Assembly (NCBI GenBank): GCA_948567375.1 | Contig: OX419756.1 | Coordinates: 12,777,001-12,841,000 of the forward strand | DNA length: 64,000 nucleotides | Reading direction: 5' to 3' | From: Lunularia cruciata | Lineage: Eukaryota > Streptophyta > Marchantiopsida > Lunulariales > Lunulariaceae | Part shown: piece by piece, positions 1-10,227 of the stretch | How positions within the stretch are numbered: position 1 is the first letter of the stretch | How the letters are laid out: each line of letters opens with the position of its first letter | Translations under genes and position numbers: made by a program | Notes under the pieces: model-generated | Seen by the model: only the letters and a program-made list of their open reading frames with translations | What the model was told of the DNA's origin: nothing | Database searches by the model: none

Positions 1-501
1 GCCACTCGAGCTGCACGAGATAAATTGGCGGAGTTGAGGCAGATTGGCTCAGTGAGAAGCTACATCACACAATTTCAGAATATCATCATGCAAATTCCAG
101 ATATCCAAGAAGGTGAAGTTCTGGATCGATTTGTGCGAGGATTGAAGTCACGAACCAGATTAGAGGTGACCATGCGAGAGCCATAGAATGTAGAACAAGC
201 CATGCAATTGGTTGAGCGTTTTGACTCCTTAGTTGCGACAACTTGGTCTTGACCTCGACCTACACAAAACCCACCAGTACCACGAGTGGAAGAACCGGTA
301 CCTATGGAGATTGATGCTATCCAACGAAGACCACTTGGCACAGCAGATAGAGAAAGATTATGACAAAATGGAGGTTGTTTTTATTGTCGCCAATTGGGGC
401 ATCGCATTGCTGAATGTCCACTCAAGAATGGACGACCTCGACAAGTTGCCCAAGTGGAGGTTGTGGAGCGGAATGATCAGGGAAACGAGGAATCTCAGTA
501 G
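1..501 (+). pseudogene. gag: gag C-terminal part with CCHC zinc knuckle (A1)
   Basis: Frame 1 reads as the C-terminal half of a retrotransposon Gag (capsid and nucleocapsid), which packages element RNA in virus-like particles. A CCHC zinc knuckle, C-X2-C-X4-H-X4-C, is encoded at 376-417 (CFYCRQLGHRIAEC). The upstream part resembles the Retrotrans_gag region (IMQIPDIQEGEVLDRFVRGL). In-frame stops at 184-186 (TAG), in the TCT-TGA codon pair near 250 and just before the knuckle make it non-functional as it stands; the last in-frame stop is TAG at 499-501. Pol starts in another frame at 528. The N-terminus lies outside the window. Confidence 0.85.
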
Positions 502-527
502 GAGATTTTGAGCCGCCTACTGGGAGC

Positions 528-2934
528 TTGATTAGTTCCAATGGGATTGAAGGCTCGACCTATGCAAGTTTGCTTCACTTGCAAGGTATGATATCTAATC
601 GGGGTTGTAGAATTTTGGTTGATTCTGGAAGTTCAGAGAATTGCATGTCTATGCAAGTAGCAAAGGAATTGGGTATTCCTATCAAGCCAATGATTGGAAG
701 TAGTTTGATGATGGCGGATGGTAGAAAGGGTTCTGCATTCCGCACCTTGCATCCTGTTACCTTCAAGATTGGGAAGGAGTATTTGGAGTGTATGAGGTTT
801 GTAGTGGCACCTCTACACTATGATATCATTTTGGGTCTACCTTGGCTTGAATGTCATAAGGTTCAATTTGATTGGACCCGACACCAAATTCAAGTACAAC
901 ACCAAGGTAGGAATTTCCGATTAGGTTGTCTGGCACCTCTGAGTAAGACACCTAAGAATAGTCAGTCCCAAGATGGGAAGTTTGTCGAGCAGGTAGCCAT
1001 AGAGCGAATCTGGAAGGGAGATGAGTCCCAAGATGGGAAGTTTGCCAGGAAGGCAACCATGGAGCAAGCTCGGAAGAGAGATGAGTCCCTAGAAGGGAAG
1101 TTTGTTAATGAAGCAGCCATAGAGCAAGCTTTGGAGGAAGATAAGTATGTATTTGCGGTGTGGATCAAGCCAATTGCACAAGAACAATCTGAGGAGGGCC
1201 AAGTGCCACATCAAGCGACGATTGATCGGATAGTTCAAGAGTTTGCAGATGTGTTTCCGGATGATCTGCCAAAGGGATTACCCTCTGATCGAGGTATGCC
1301 CTTCAAGATCGAGTTATTGCCAAGGAGTACTCCAATGAGTAGACCAATCTATCGGCTCTCACCAAAGGAGTTGGAGGAGTTGCGAACAACACTTACAGAG
1401 TTGTTGGAGAAGGATTTCATACGACATAGTACCTCCCCTTGGGGAGCACCGGTACTATTTGTTCCAAAGAAGGATGGAGGACTTCGTTTCTGTATTGATT
1501 ACCGTGGGCTCAATAAGCAAACCGTGAAGTATGCATATCCCTTGCCTCGGATCGATGACTTGCTTGATCAATTAAGTGGAGCACGATACTTTTCCAAGCT
1601 AGATCTTTGTAGCGGCTATTGGCAAATTCCTATTGAAGGAGAGGACGTGAAAAAGACTGCCTTTCGTACAAGGTATGGACATTTTGAGTGGAGAGTTCTA
1701 CCTTTCGGACTAACTAATGCTCCAGCAGTCTTCATGGATCAGATGCATCGAGTGTTGGAGGGGCTATTGGATCAGTCTGTGGTAGTGTTCTTAGATGATA
1801 TCTTAATCTATAGTAAGATAGAGGCAGAACACATGAATCATGTGCGAGAAGTCCTAAGACGACTACGACAGTGGAAATTTTACTGCAAGAAGTCAAAGTG
1901 TGCTTTTTGGCAGAAGGAGGTTACCTTCTTGGGTCATAAGATCTCATCAGAGGGGATCAAGATGGAAGAAGAGAAGATCAAGGCCATTATTGATTGGCCT
2001 ACCCCAAAGGATGCTACCGAAGTACAAGCGTTCAACGGATTGGCCAGTTTTTACCGACGGTTCATCCACTATTATGCTCACGTGGCTGCACCATTGACTG
2101 ACCTCTTGGGAAAGAACTCGAGCTTCCAATGGACCACCAAGCATGAAGAAGCATTCCAGAAGTTAAAGCATATGGTGTCTTCAAGACCCATTCTTCAACC
2201 ATATGATCCTCAACTACCTTGTGTGGTTGATTTTGATGCTTCTAACTTTGCAATTGGAGCTGTGTTGCAACAAGAATTTCCAGATGGACTACATCCTATT
2301 GCCTTTGTGTCTCGCCGACTAAATACAGCTGAAAGAAATTACTCTGCTCGAGATCGGGAACAACTTGCAATGGTATATGCCACCAAGGTATGGAGGCATT
2401 ATCTCTTGGGGAAACAAGTGATCATACGAACTGATCACAAGCCATTGTTGCAGACCTTACACCTAGAGCACATGAAGAGTCGACATCATCAATGGGAAGA
2501 GCAACTCCAATTTTTCGACATCAAACTTGAGTACAAACCAGGTCAGTTCCATGTCATCCCTGATGCTCTATCACGACGACCTGATTTGAAGTCTCTTCCT
2601 CTCATCGCGGCAGCAATTACGACGGTGTCAATTGATCCCAAGGTTCATAACGAGTTTCGGTTAGCCCTACAGCAAGATCCCTTCTTCCAAATGGTACACG
2701 GTCGTCTAACAGCACGCGACAAGGAGTACAACACCTTCTCCTTCAAGGAAGGCCTTTTATTCCATGCAAACGAGATCTATGTTCCAACCAAAGGTGATCT
2801 TCGACTTGTGCGCCTTCAAGAAGCCCATGATTTACCAATAGCTGGTCACATGGGAGTGGACAAGACCTTGGGCACCCTCCAACGCCAATGGTGGTGGCCC
2901 AACATGACACAAGATGTTCGAGACTTTGTCTGAT
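528..2934 (+). pseudogene. pol: pol: protease, reverse transcriptase, RNase H, integrase N-terminus (A1)
   Basis: An 801-codon open frame encodes most of a chromovirus Pol. The retropepsin active site appears early ([10 protein letters not shown], residues about 29-38). A linker with three near-repeats of an SQDGKF / SLEGKF motif follows at about residues 145-200. Reverse transcriptase covers about residues 250-480, with the FLDD catalytic motif in [12 protein letters not shown]. RNase H follows, with a [15 protein letters not shown] strand and DALSRRPDL at its end. The frame ends inside the integrase HHCC zinc-binding domain ([15 protein letters not shown]) at a TGA at 2932-2934. This is probably a decayed CGA, because the same frame continues with the expected cysteine pair. 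The start at 528 is the first ATG of the frame, but the true polyprotein may begin earlier through gag. Confidence 0.92.
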
Positions 2935-4194
2935 CATGTGAGAGTTGCCAACGGAACAAGGCCAGCAACCAGAAGCCGAGTGGACTCCTTCAACCACTCG
3001 CCATTCCATCCGCTCGTTGGGAGCATGTGAGCTTGGATCTCATCACATCCTTGCCAAAGACAAAACAAGGACACACCGCAATTGTGATGTTTGTGGATAA
3101 GCTTAGTAAGCAAATCCACTTGGCACCAACCTGTGATACCGTGGATGCTCCAACCTTAGCACAAATCTACTTCGACAATGTCTTCAAGCATCATGGGATA
3201 CCACGTGTACTCATCTCTGACCGTGATCCTCGATTTACTGGGAAGTTTTGGCAAGCACTCTTCCAGATACTCGGCACCAAGCTTGCTTTGTCCACGGCCT
3301 ATCATCCTCAAACTGATGGACAAACCGAACGCGCCAATCGTACATTGGAGGATATGTTGCGGGCCTTTGTCAAATGTCCACCATACCAATTGGGATGAAT
3401 GTCTTGCAGCTACAGAATTTGCCTACAACAATTCCAAACAGGCAAGCACTGTATTTTCTCCCTTCTTTCTCAATTTTGGCCAAGATCCGCTTGTTCCAAA
3501 TTCTCTTCTTGCTCCCCCTCCCTCTCAGGTTCCTCATACTTCTACATTCTTGACCACTATATCCCAATCTCTCCAACAAGCCAAATCTCACCTCCTTGTT
3601 GCTCAGAATCGCCAAAAACAATATGCAGACCATCATCGTCGTGATCTCACCTTTGAAGTTGGTGATAAAGTCATGCTATCCTCTAGTAACCTCCCTCTCC
3701 CACTTGATACCCAAGTTCGTAAACTTGCTCCTAATTGGATAGGACCCTTTGATATCACCCACATTATCTCTCCTGTTGCTTATCGTCTTGCCTTACCTTG
3801 TCACATGCATATCCATCCTGTCTTTCATATTTCCAAGTTGAAACCCTTTGTTCCTAACCCTTCTTCCTTTTCCTCTCGAGTCCAACCTCCCCCTCTTCCT
3901 GTCCCTATCAATGATCATGAGGAGTACAAAGTTGATCGTATCCTTGCGCGTCGCCATATTCAACGAGGCCGTCACCAACATACGGAGTACAAGGTCCTTT
4001 GGAAAGGGTATCCCCTTCATGATGCTACATGGGAACCTCTTTCTCACCTCCAGAATGCACAGATGGCCATCAAGGAATTTGAAGCTTCACTGGCGACGAG
4101 GACGTCACCAACTAGCGGCGGGGGAATATGTAACAATATGGAGTTTAGTGACAAAGTTAGTCAAGCTTACGAAGTAGAGAATAAGACAAAATAG
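2935..4194 (+). pseudogene. pol: pol: integrase core and chromodomain (A1)
   Basis: This continues the pol frame after the premature stop. Integrase catalytic residues are visible in VSLDLITSLP (first D), VLISDRDPRF (second D) and QTDGQTERANRTLEDML (E). Near 3371-3373 one extra base in an A-run shifts the frame; the remainder is read from the frame ending at 4194. After the GPF-type linker (NWIGPFDITHII) the C-terminus carries a chromodomain at about 3919-4083 (EEYKVDRILARR ... YKVLWKGYPLHDATWEPL), with the aromatic residues that bind methylated histone tails in the family. Chromodomains direct integration to heterochromatin. The protein ends just inside the 3' LTR. Confidence 0.9.
4118..4128 (+). 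other. polypurine tract of A1
   Basis: The purine-rich run GCGGGGGAATA lies immediately before the TG of the 3' LTR. That is where plus-strand DNA synthesis is primed in LTR retrotransposons. The A2 copy has a decayed equivalent next to 12662. Confidence 0.75.
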
Positions 4195-4197
4195 CCT

Positions 4198-4425
4198 AGA
4201 ATATTCTAGAAGCATCTAAGAAGCTTCTTAGGAAGCTTCCCAACTAGTTAACTTGCGCCCTAAGCAGGTAGCTTCTAGAAGGAAGCTTCTAGAAGCTTCT
4301 AACTAGCTTAGCTTGCACGCCAAGTAGGCGGCTTCTAGAAGGAAGCTTCTTGAGAAGCTTCCTAGTTAACTTGGCTTGCACTCCAAGAAAGCGGCTCAAG
4401 GAAACTTCTTGAGAAGCTTCAAGGG
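4198..4425 (+). promoter_or_regulatory. cluster of heat-shock elements in LTR U3
   Basis: Heat-shock factor binds alternating inverted nGAAn modules. At 4281-4300 four contiguous modules occur, gGAAg-cTTCt-aGAAg-cTTCt, preceded at 4271-4280 by a further cTTCt-aGAAg pair. Similar groups occur at about 4219-4240, 4331-4362 and 4399-4421. The cluster ends about 20 bp before the TATA box. A three-module core persists in both decayed LTRs of A2 (12441-12455 and 18211-18225). What is seen is the motif array; heat induction is inferred from the known behaviour of heat-responsive LTRs such as ONSEN of Arabidopsis. Confidence 0.7.
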
Positions 4426-4439
4426 TCTTGTATGCTACC

Positions 4440-4447
4440 TATAAATA
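4440..4447 (+). promoter_or_regulatory. TATA box of family A LTR
   Basis: TATAAATA sits directly downstream of the heat-shock-element cluster and about 100 bp before the LTR end. The same octamer is kept on the minus strand at 18062-18069 in the 5' LTR of A2. Confidence 0.7.
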
Positions 4448-4551
4448 CCAAGGCCGAAGCTCATGCTAGGCATTCGGAGTTTTCCCTCATTCAAGTGTCC
4501 CAATGTGAGCTTCCATTCTCCTATTTCTCTCCTCGGTTTCGGTCTTTTACA

Positions 4552-5144
4552 CAGATGGACTTCGTGTTCTTGGAGTACCAGTAGGATCAAAGGATTTTGT
4601 CACACGCTTCTTGGACGCTGCTCTTGCAGAGGATGTTCTCCATGTGGATGACCTTCCATTACTAGGAGATCCGCAGGTGGAATTTGGTATACTCTCTTCC
4701 AGTATTGCTCGTCGACCATCCTACCTCATCCGTACAGTACCCCACTCACCGTCCTTCCTATCACGTCTGAGAGCATTTGATAAGAGGATTATGGGAGTCT
4801 TTGGTGATATTATTGGACCATGGACTTTTGAGTGTGTGACAGGGGATTTGGCATGTAGACAAACTGCTCTATCGATCTTATGTGGTGGGGTTGGCTTGCT
4901 TTCTATGGAAGAGATGGCACCTATAGCATTTTTGGGTAGTTGTGCTCTCTCAGCACCACTACTTTCCTCTCATTTTGTGGTTGCTGATAGGCCGGTTTTG
5001 GAGACTTATGTGACAGAGGTGGAGGGAGGATCCTTTTCTCTCCAGGTTTTATTGTGGCAGACGAGAGATAGTCTATCCCCACAAGCACGAGAGGGTCTTC
5101 CACCGTTTGCTTCACTATCGTCAGATTGGACTAGAGGTCTATAG
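4552..5144 (+). pseudogene. non-LTR reverse transcriptase, C-terminal (thumb) part
   Basis: The frame reads on from the A1 LTR end as RVLGVPVGSKDFVTRFLDAAL and runs to a TAG at 5144. It aligns by eye with the minus-strand L-C copy at 10626-11323, which carries the catalytic LANDT region (ADDT-like). The two copies therefore define the order polymerase core, this thumb and connector region, then CCHC and RLE. It lacks the catalytic core, which is presumably beyond A1. The stop at 5144 and two further in-frame stops before 5304 separate it from the downstream frame. Confidence 0.7.
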
Positions 5145-5887
5145 TCTTCCTTGATGGAGCGATAGTGTGAGCATACGCTACATTCTCTCTTAGTTGACTC
5201 GTCCATTCCTCTGGCTACTAGAGCACGTCTACGCTCTTGCTTTGGCAAGGGTGTAGGCTTGTGGATCCTAGCTTGACCATGCATTAGGGCTTTCCGACTC
5301 GCATTGGCTACTTTCTCTACAGCGATGAGGTTTTGCCTAGGTTTGGTCCACCCATCTGCATCTTCACTACTCACTTGTGAGTGTGGTTCTACACTAGATG
5401 CAGCGGCGGTCCACATGACACGGTGTCCTTTTGGAGGACAGAGGATAGCTACCCATGATGCCATTAGAGACATAGTGTTTGCTATGGCACGAGAGAGTGG
5501 ATACTTGGCTTGGATGGAGCGTTCGTATGCGTTGCAAACGACACGTGTCAGGGCAGACTTATACTTGGTCCGAGATGATCAAGTGACAGTAGTGGATGTC
5601 GTGATCACGGACCCTACACGGGATACGGTTTTGGGGGGAGTGATTACCCATCCCCCTGGATGGGCGGCGAGTGCAGCAGTAGGTCGCAAGGTCTCCAAGT
5701 ATAGGGGCATGCAGCGAGGTTACCTCTTTGTTCCTCTAGCCTTGGAGTTATATGGAGCGATGGACATGGCATTTGACACATTTGTCAGGGAGTGCACAAG
5801 AGCTTATCATGTTAGGCGTCAGGAGGTACCACTCTCACTCTCATACTTTGTAGCTTACTTTAGACAGCATGTGTCCATTGCTCTATA
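5145..5887 (+). pseudogene. CCHC finger plus restriction-endonuclease-like C-terminus of L-A
   Basis: The open part starts at 5304. A CCHC cluster is seen in CECGSTLDAAAVHMTRC, followed by RIATHDAIRD, then ADLYLVRDD, VTVVDVVITDPT and GRKVSKYRGM. In R2/CRE-type non-LTR elements a CCHC motif followed by R-H, PD, D-V and K-Y motifs marks the RLE that nicks target DNA. The match here is by motif spacing, and the usual PD is AD. The C-terminal FVPLALELYGAMD region is conserved in all copies. RLE identity is an inference; the alternative is an unrelated nuclease-like tail of a plant LINE. Confidence 0.6.
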
Positions 5888-6032
5888 GAGTGCAGTGGCT
5901 AGTGCAATCCATAGGAGAGCAATCACATTAGGTGATGTTTCTTTGGATACTCCAGTTGTGTGTAGACCATACGACTTGCATAGCTTGGATATCTTAGGTG
6001 CGGTAGGGCAGATGTCTCATACAGACTCTATT

Positions 6033-6128
6033 GGGGCTTAGCCCCATGTTACCTTTTTTGTCTCCCCCTTGTACGGCTTGATGGGGTCTTCCAATCCTTC
6101 TTTTTTCCTACTCGGTCGCCTTTTTCTC
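6033..6128 (+). repeat. 3' tail of L-A
   Basis: The tail opens with the hairpin-forming GGGGCTTAGCCCC, then a T-rich stretch, a CTTGTACGGCTTGATGGGG block, a CTTCC block and a GGTCGCC-TTTTTCTC end. The same ~96 bp occurs at the end of other L copies and, alone, at 7231-7325, 47936-48031 and 44680-44778. Confidence 0.75.
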
Positions 6129-6179
6129 TTTTATACTTTTGTTTATTTTTGTTTTGTATTATTGCTGTTGTTTGATTTC

Positions 6180-6290
6180 TCATACGAATACTATATTGGG
6201 GCTTAGCCCCATTTTACCTTTATGTCTTATCTTACCTTTATACGACCCTTCTTGTTATACTATGCGATCACCCTTTTTCTTCTAGTTTTG
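6180..6290 (+). repeat. second, decayed L tail
   Basis: A second GGGGCTTAGCCCCATTTTACC start lies at about 6198, preceded by a TTTCTCATACGAATACTAT stretch like the end of the L reading frame. It is either a heavily 5'-truncated insertion or a tandem tail. Confidence 0.55.
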
Positions 6291-6299
6291 TTTAACCTT

Positions 6300-7220
6300 T
6301 CTGTTTGTATCCAAGGATAAACGTTGATAGCTCCCTCGCGTCCTAAAGAAGAAAAACCTATGTTATTCGCACAGTAATCTCACATGTATTTTGTTGGCAA
6401 ATAGGGCTCTAATGGTTATTTATATTTATTTCCTTATCCCCTAAAAGTGTGAATAACCCATAGATAAACACACTTGTAATTTATCATATATTGGCATGGT
6501 TAAGGAAGTTGTACTCTTACAAATAAGTTGCAAGAAATAACATTAAAATTAAGTTCATCTTAGTCATTTATTTATTCATTTACCTCTTCTGTTTATTTAT
6601 ATTCTCATATTCCTGGAATTTAAATTCCATGATACATAATTTTAGTTCCCAACTAAACTAGTATTTGTTCTATAGTCATATATATCAATGGAATTTTTAC
6701 TTTTTACTTTTTACTTCATATCTAAAGTAGAAATGTTCAGGTTTTGTGTCTTTTTGAATTTTGGCACTTTTGAATGTATGGATGATGTAGTATAGACTTG
6801 ATTCCCTCATTTTTTTAGCAAAATCATCTACTACGAATTGTGAAACTTGGTACACTCAGATGATTAAGGGAACTGGTTGTGGAGAATCCATTGACAAAAA
6901 TAGCGTTAAAGAACTTATTGTTGTGGAAATTTACAAATAAAAGTATTAAAGGTGTTGAAACTATAATTCTTTTTAAATAGTGAGTATAGTAGATTATCTA
7001 CCAAGATAGATTTAGTCTAAGGATGAGATGGTATCGTGTTCAATCACAAGTTTGTATCAGTTTCAAATAACACTAGGCGAGGCTAACAAATTCACATCAC
7101 CAACATCACCAAAGCTGATGTTGCACATTGTGTATATTAAATAGTAATGGTAATTAATATATTTTCATATACAATCATTTAATTAGGTATAATTTAGGGG
7201 ATTGGTAAATCGTCCCCGTC
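6300..7220. other. AT-rich DNA without recognised feature
   Basis: No convincing reading frame, repeat or element end was recognised here. Short homopolymer-rich AT stretches dominate. Confidence 0.5.
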
Positions 7221-7230
7221 TTTGTCAAAA

Positions 7231-7325
7231 TGGGGTTTAGCCCCATTTTCGTATTTTGTCTCACCCTTCTACGGGTTGAGGGGGTCTTCCCATCCGTCGT
7301 GTTTCTACGCGGTCGCCCTTTTCTC
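7231..7325 (+). mobile_element. tail-only L insertion (95 bp) with target duplication
   Basis: Only the L 3' tail is present, from TGGGGTTTAGCCCC to TTCTC. It is flanked by TTTGTCAAAA (7221-7230) and TTTGTTAAAA (7326-7335), a 10-bp duplication with one mismatch. It inserted into the left end of the inverted-repeat unit at 7326-7453. Confidence 0.75.
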
Positions 7326-7453
7326 TTTGTTAAAACGATCCATTGCCGTACCCCGTATTCACGCCATCGTCTGTCAACGAGCAAGCGAATTTCCACAGGC
7401 GTTAATTACTGAACCACGTCGTCAGAATGTAGGGGATGAGTCGTTTTAACAAA
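7326..7453. repeat. MITE-like inverted-repeat unit
   Basis: Perfect 13-bp terminal inverted repeats, TTTGTTAAAACGA at 7326-7338 and its reverse complement at 7441-7453, flank about 100 bp that is richer in CpG than the surroundings. No protein is encoded. It could be a small non-autonomous DNA transposon. The tail insertion at its left end prevents a clean target-duplication test. Confidence 0.45.
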
Positions 7454-8477
7454 AGAGGGTCAATTTAACGATTTATCCTGAATTTAACTGCACTAACGTA
7501 GCTGAGGTTGTTTGGCTAGTCTAATGACTGTGTTCTAGATGTAGCTTTAGTGAGCTTTATGAGGTCACTTTAGTATCCAATAGGCTCTTTTAATGAGGTT
7601 ACTTTATGTAGTACGTTTTGCCACACAATTTGGAGAGAACTTTATTCAGTATAACCTCAAACTAGGAAGGTGTTGCCTATTTGCTACAGTTAAAATATAT
7701 CTAGGATCAATCGAAGACCCGACAGATAAAAGAAGGTTCGCTTGAATTTCATAAAATTGATTGAAGATAATATCGCGTTAAAGTAAATTGAACGATATTG
7801 ATATTGATATGTAGATCAATATCCTAGTACCAGATGAACGATTAATTTTTTCAGATGAACATGACAACTTTAGATATTCCAAGTTAGAAAATAGTTTGCT
7901 AATTATCAAGTGTATGCATTCAAAAAATAGATAAAACTTGTATCAATTTTCTCTCTAGTTCACAAAAACTCTATTCAAAGAAAACATTTTCTTTCTTAAA
8001 TTAACTAGAATTTCATATGAAGATTTATATGATAGAATAGTGCTTTGTTCATAAATATGAAATATTGACCTTTTTTAGGAATAAATCAAAACGCTCTATG
8101 AATTGTTTCTCAAAGGAAATAAAAAAACTAAGGTTATATCAAGGGATTCAAAACCTTCGAAGGAATGATGCTCAAGATTAGAGATGTAGGTATGCACATT
8201 GTCCTACATTATAGTAATTTATTTGCATACTAGACACTAGACGACTAAAATAGGAAAATGAGCTACACGGAAAAATCTTCTATAATTTTTCAATCATTAC
8301 AATTCCTTTTCATTCAAATATATCGCAAGAATATCAAAGTCTGTGGAGACCCAAAAATAACATTATCATATATATTATTATCTTGCAAATAGTTGCTACT
8401 CTTTCGAGATAGTCAATAATTTTAATGAGTCATATAAATGGGAAAATTCATAAGACTAACCTTTTTCTTCTTTGTTG
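7454..8477. other. AT-rich DNA without recognised feature
   Basis: I see no coding frame, terminal repeat or promoter signal that I can defend here. Confidence 0.5.
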
Positions 8478-9050
8478 GGGCAGACTTATATTTGGTCTGA
8501 GATTATCAGGTGATAGTAGCGGATGTCATGGTGACGCATGATACAGTTTTGGAGGGAATGATTACCCTTCCCTCTGGATGGGTGGGGAGTGCAGCAGCAG
8601 CTCGCAAGGTCTTCAAAGTATAGGGGCATGCAGCGGTGTAATCTCTTTGTTCCACTAGCCTTGGAGTTGTATGGAGCGATGGACACGGTGTTGGACACAT
8701 TTTTCAAGGAGTGTGCGAGAGCTTATCATGTTAGGCGCCAGGAGTACGTACAACTCTCACTCTCATACTTTGTAGCATATTTTAGATAGCATGTGTCCAT
8801 TGCTCTATAGAGGGCGGTGGCTGGTGCAATCCATGGGAGAGCAATTACACTAGGTGATGCTTCTTTGGATACTCTTGTTGTTTGTAGACCATACAACTTG
8901 CATAGCTTGGATATCTTAGGTGTTGTAGGATAGGTTTCTCACTCTATTGAGGCTTAGCCCCATTTTACCTATTTTGTCTCACCCTTGTATGGCTTGATGG
9001 GTCTTCCCATTCTTTGTGTTTTTTGTGCGGTTGCCTATTTCTCAACATTT
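8478..9050 (+). mobile_element. non-LTR retrotransposon L-B, 5'-truncated
   Basis: Starts at GGGCAGACTTATATTTGGTC, inside the RLE-like region, and runs through the KYRGMQR and LALELYGAMDT segments to an L tail (GAGGCTTAGCCCC at about 8950). It is about 570 bp long and 5'-truncated, as is usual for target-primed reverse transcription. It contains frameshifts relative to L-A. No clear target duplication was found. Confidence 0.75.
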
Positions 9051-10227
9051 CTGCTTTTTTTATAATGAATTTCAGAATAATTATTAGTGAATGTTAATCC
9101 AATAAGCATAAAATTGAAATGATTTTACATTTTCTCATACTTGTTAGAAAAAATGTATCCGCAACTCTCATATTTATCGATAAGATAAAATAACTATATG
9201 TTTGATCATCGTGTCTCAATTTAACATAAGAATTTGAGATGCAAATATCAATCCTAAGTTTGAAATGACATCTTGATATTATTATTAATTTAGTTAATAA
9301 AGATTGTCAAGTTAACCATATACAAAGCCAAAGTGTATGAACAGATAAATATTACATAAACAACATGTACGTTACTTTTTAATCCATATAAGTTGTTAAT
9401 AAAAAGATCAAAGATGACCAACATATTTCAATGGCAGTAACATCAAAGATTTACTATTATGAATATTTAAAAATTAACATAAATTATTCATAAAAGATAC
9501 ATTTTAATTAATGCATCATCAAAAATCTTGTAGAAGTAGTTTTTCTCCTACTAAACCAAAGATTGCATTGATTTGATTTATCTATTATACATAAGAGCAA
9601 CGTGTCCAAGGAATGACTAGCCATAATTAATATATAATCTTCTTTTTTTCTATATAAAAATCCTATTCAAACATCCTAACTCCAAAAATATCAAAACAAG
9701 TGTTTGTTTACATGGTCTGATCTATACAAGTATAGTTCTATGGTTAGCAATAAAATAGATCAAGAAAAAATAAATAAAGATACTTTATTTAAGGAACAAT
9801 CTAAAGAATTTTCCAATAATAAATAAAAGACTAGTAGAGAATATTTGTGACAAATTTGTTGCTTGCTATCAACAAAGTTATATGGGATATTTTACAAAGG
9901 ATAAGATTTTGCAAGTGATTTAAATTTTACCATTAGCTCATTTTGTATGCTACTATTGGACTTTTGAAAGATAAAAATGAGATGATAATGATAGTTTCTT
10001 GTTTGAAAACATTATAGGTAAATCTTTGTTTTGAGCACTTCTTCAAAAGGAGTTATTTAAGATGAGTTTGGTAGAACTAAAAGGTTTAGCTAAGATTGGA
10101 GATAAAGCATCCAAGTGAAGAAGTGGAGCATAAAATTCTCCAATGAGCAACTTGAATATGAAATATTTACTAAATTTGACTGATATCATTAACTTTTTCA
10201 TAAAATTAATACATAAATGTAGACTGT
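9051..10227. other. AT-rich DNA without recognised feature
   Basis: About 1.2 kb of low-complexity, AT-rich sequence. Nothing recognisable on either strand. Confidence 0.5.

Larger units (their letters stand above)
1..4551 (+). mobile_element. Ty3/gypsy chromovirus A1, 5' part outside window
   Basis: The order gag zinc knuckle, protease, reverse transcriptase, RNase H, integrase, chromodomain, polypurine tract and 3' LTR identifies a Ty3/gypsy chromovirus. The window opens inside gag, so the 5' LTR and primer site are not visible. The sequence right after the 3' LTR continues in the middle of a non-LTR reverse transcriptase frame, so A1 inserted into that older element. Pol is broken only by one stop and one single-base insertion, so A1 is fairly young compared with its relative at 12187-18433. 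Confidence 0.93.
4129..4551 (+). repeat. 3' LTR of A1 (family A)
   Basis: It starts TGTAACAATATGGAG and ends GGTCTTTTACA. Both ends recur, reverse-complemented, as the ends of the LTRs at 12187-12662 and 17957-18433. The U3 part contains about four tandem units of roughly 60 bp, each carrying AGAAGCTTCT-type palindromes followed by a CTAGTTAACTTG-like stretch. A TATA box follows. Translation of the integrase-chromodomain frame runs a short way into the LTR. Confidence 0.92.
4552..6130 (+). mobile_element. non-LTR retrotransposon L-A, 3' half
   Basis: This is the 3' half of a non-LTR retrotransposon, beginning mid reverse transcriptase where A1 cut it and ending in a characteristic 3' tail at 6033-6128. 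Homologous pieces occur at 8478-9050, 10228-12186, 45345-46500 and 48695-49622. Its protein resembles elements with a CCHC finger followed by a restriction-endonuclease-like (RLE) region at the C-terminus, rather than the usual plant L1 type. The 5' half should lie on the far side of A1, outside the window. Confidence 0.8.

Noticed and set aside
5006-5473. 155-codon minus-strand frame over L-A
   Set aside because: Antisense to the better supported L protein; no motifs.
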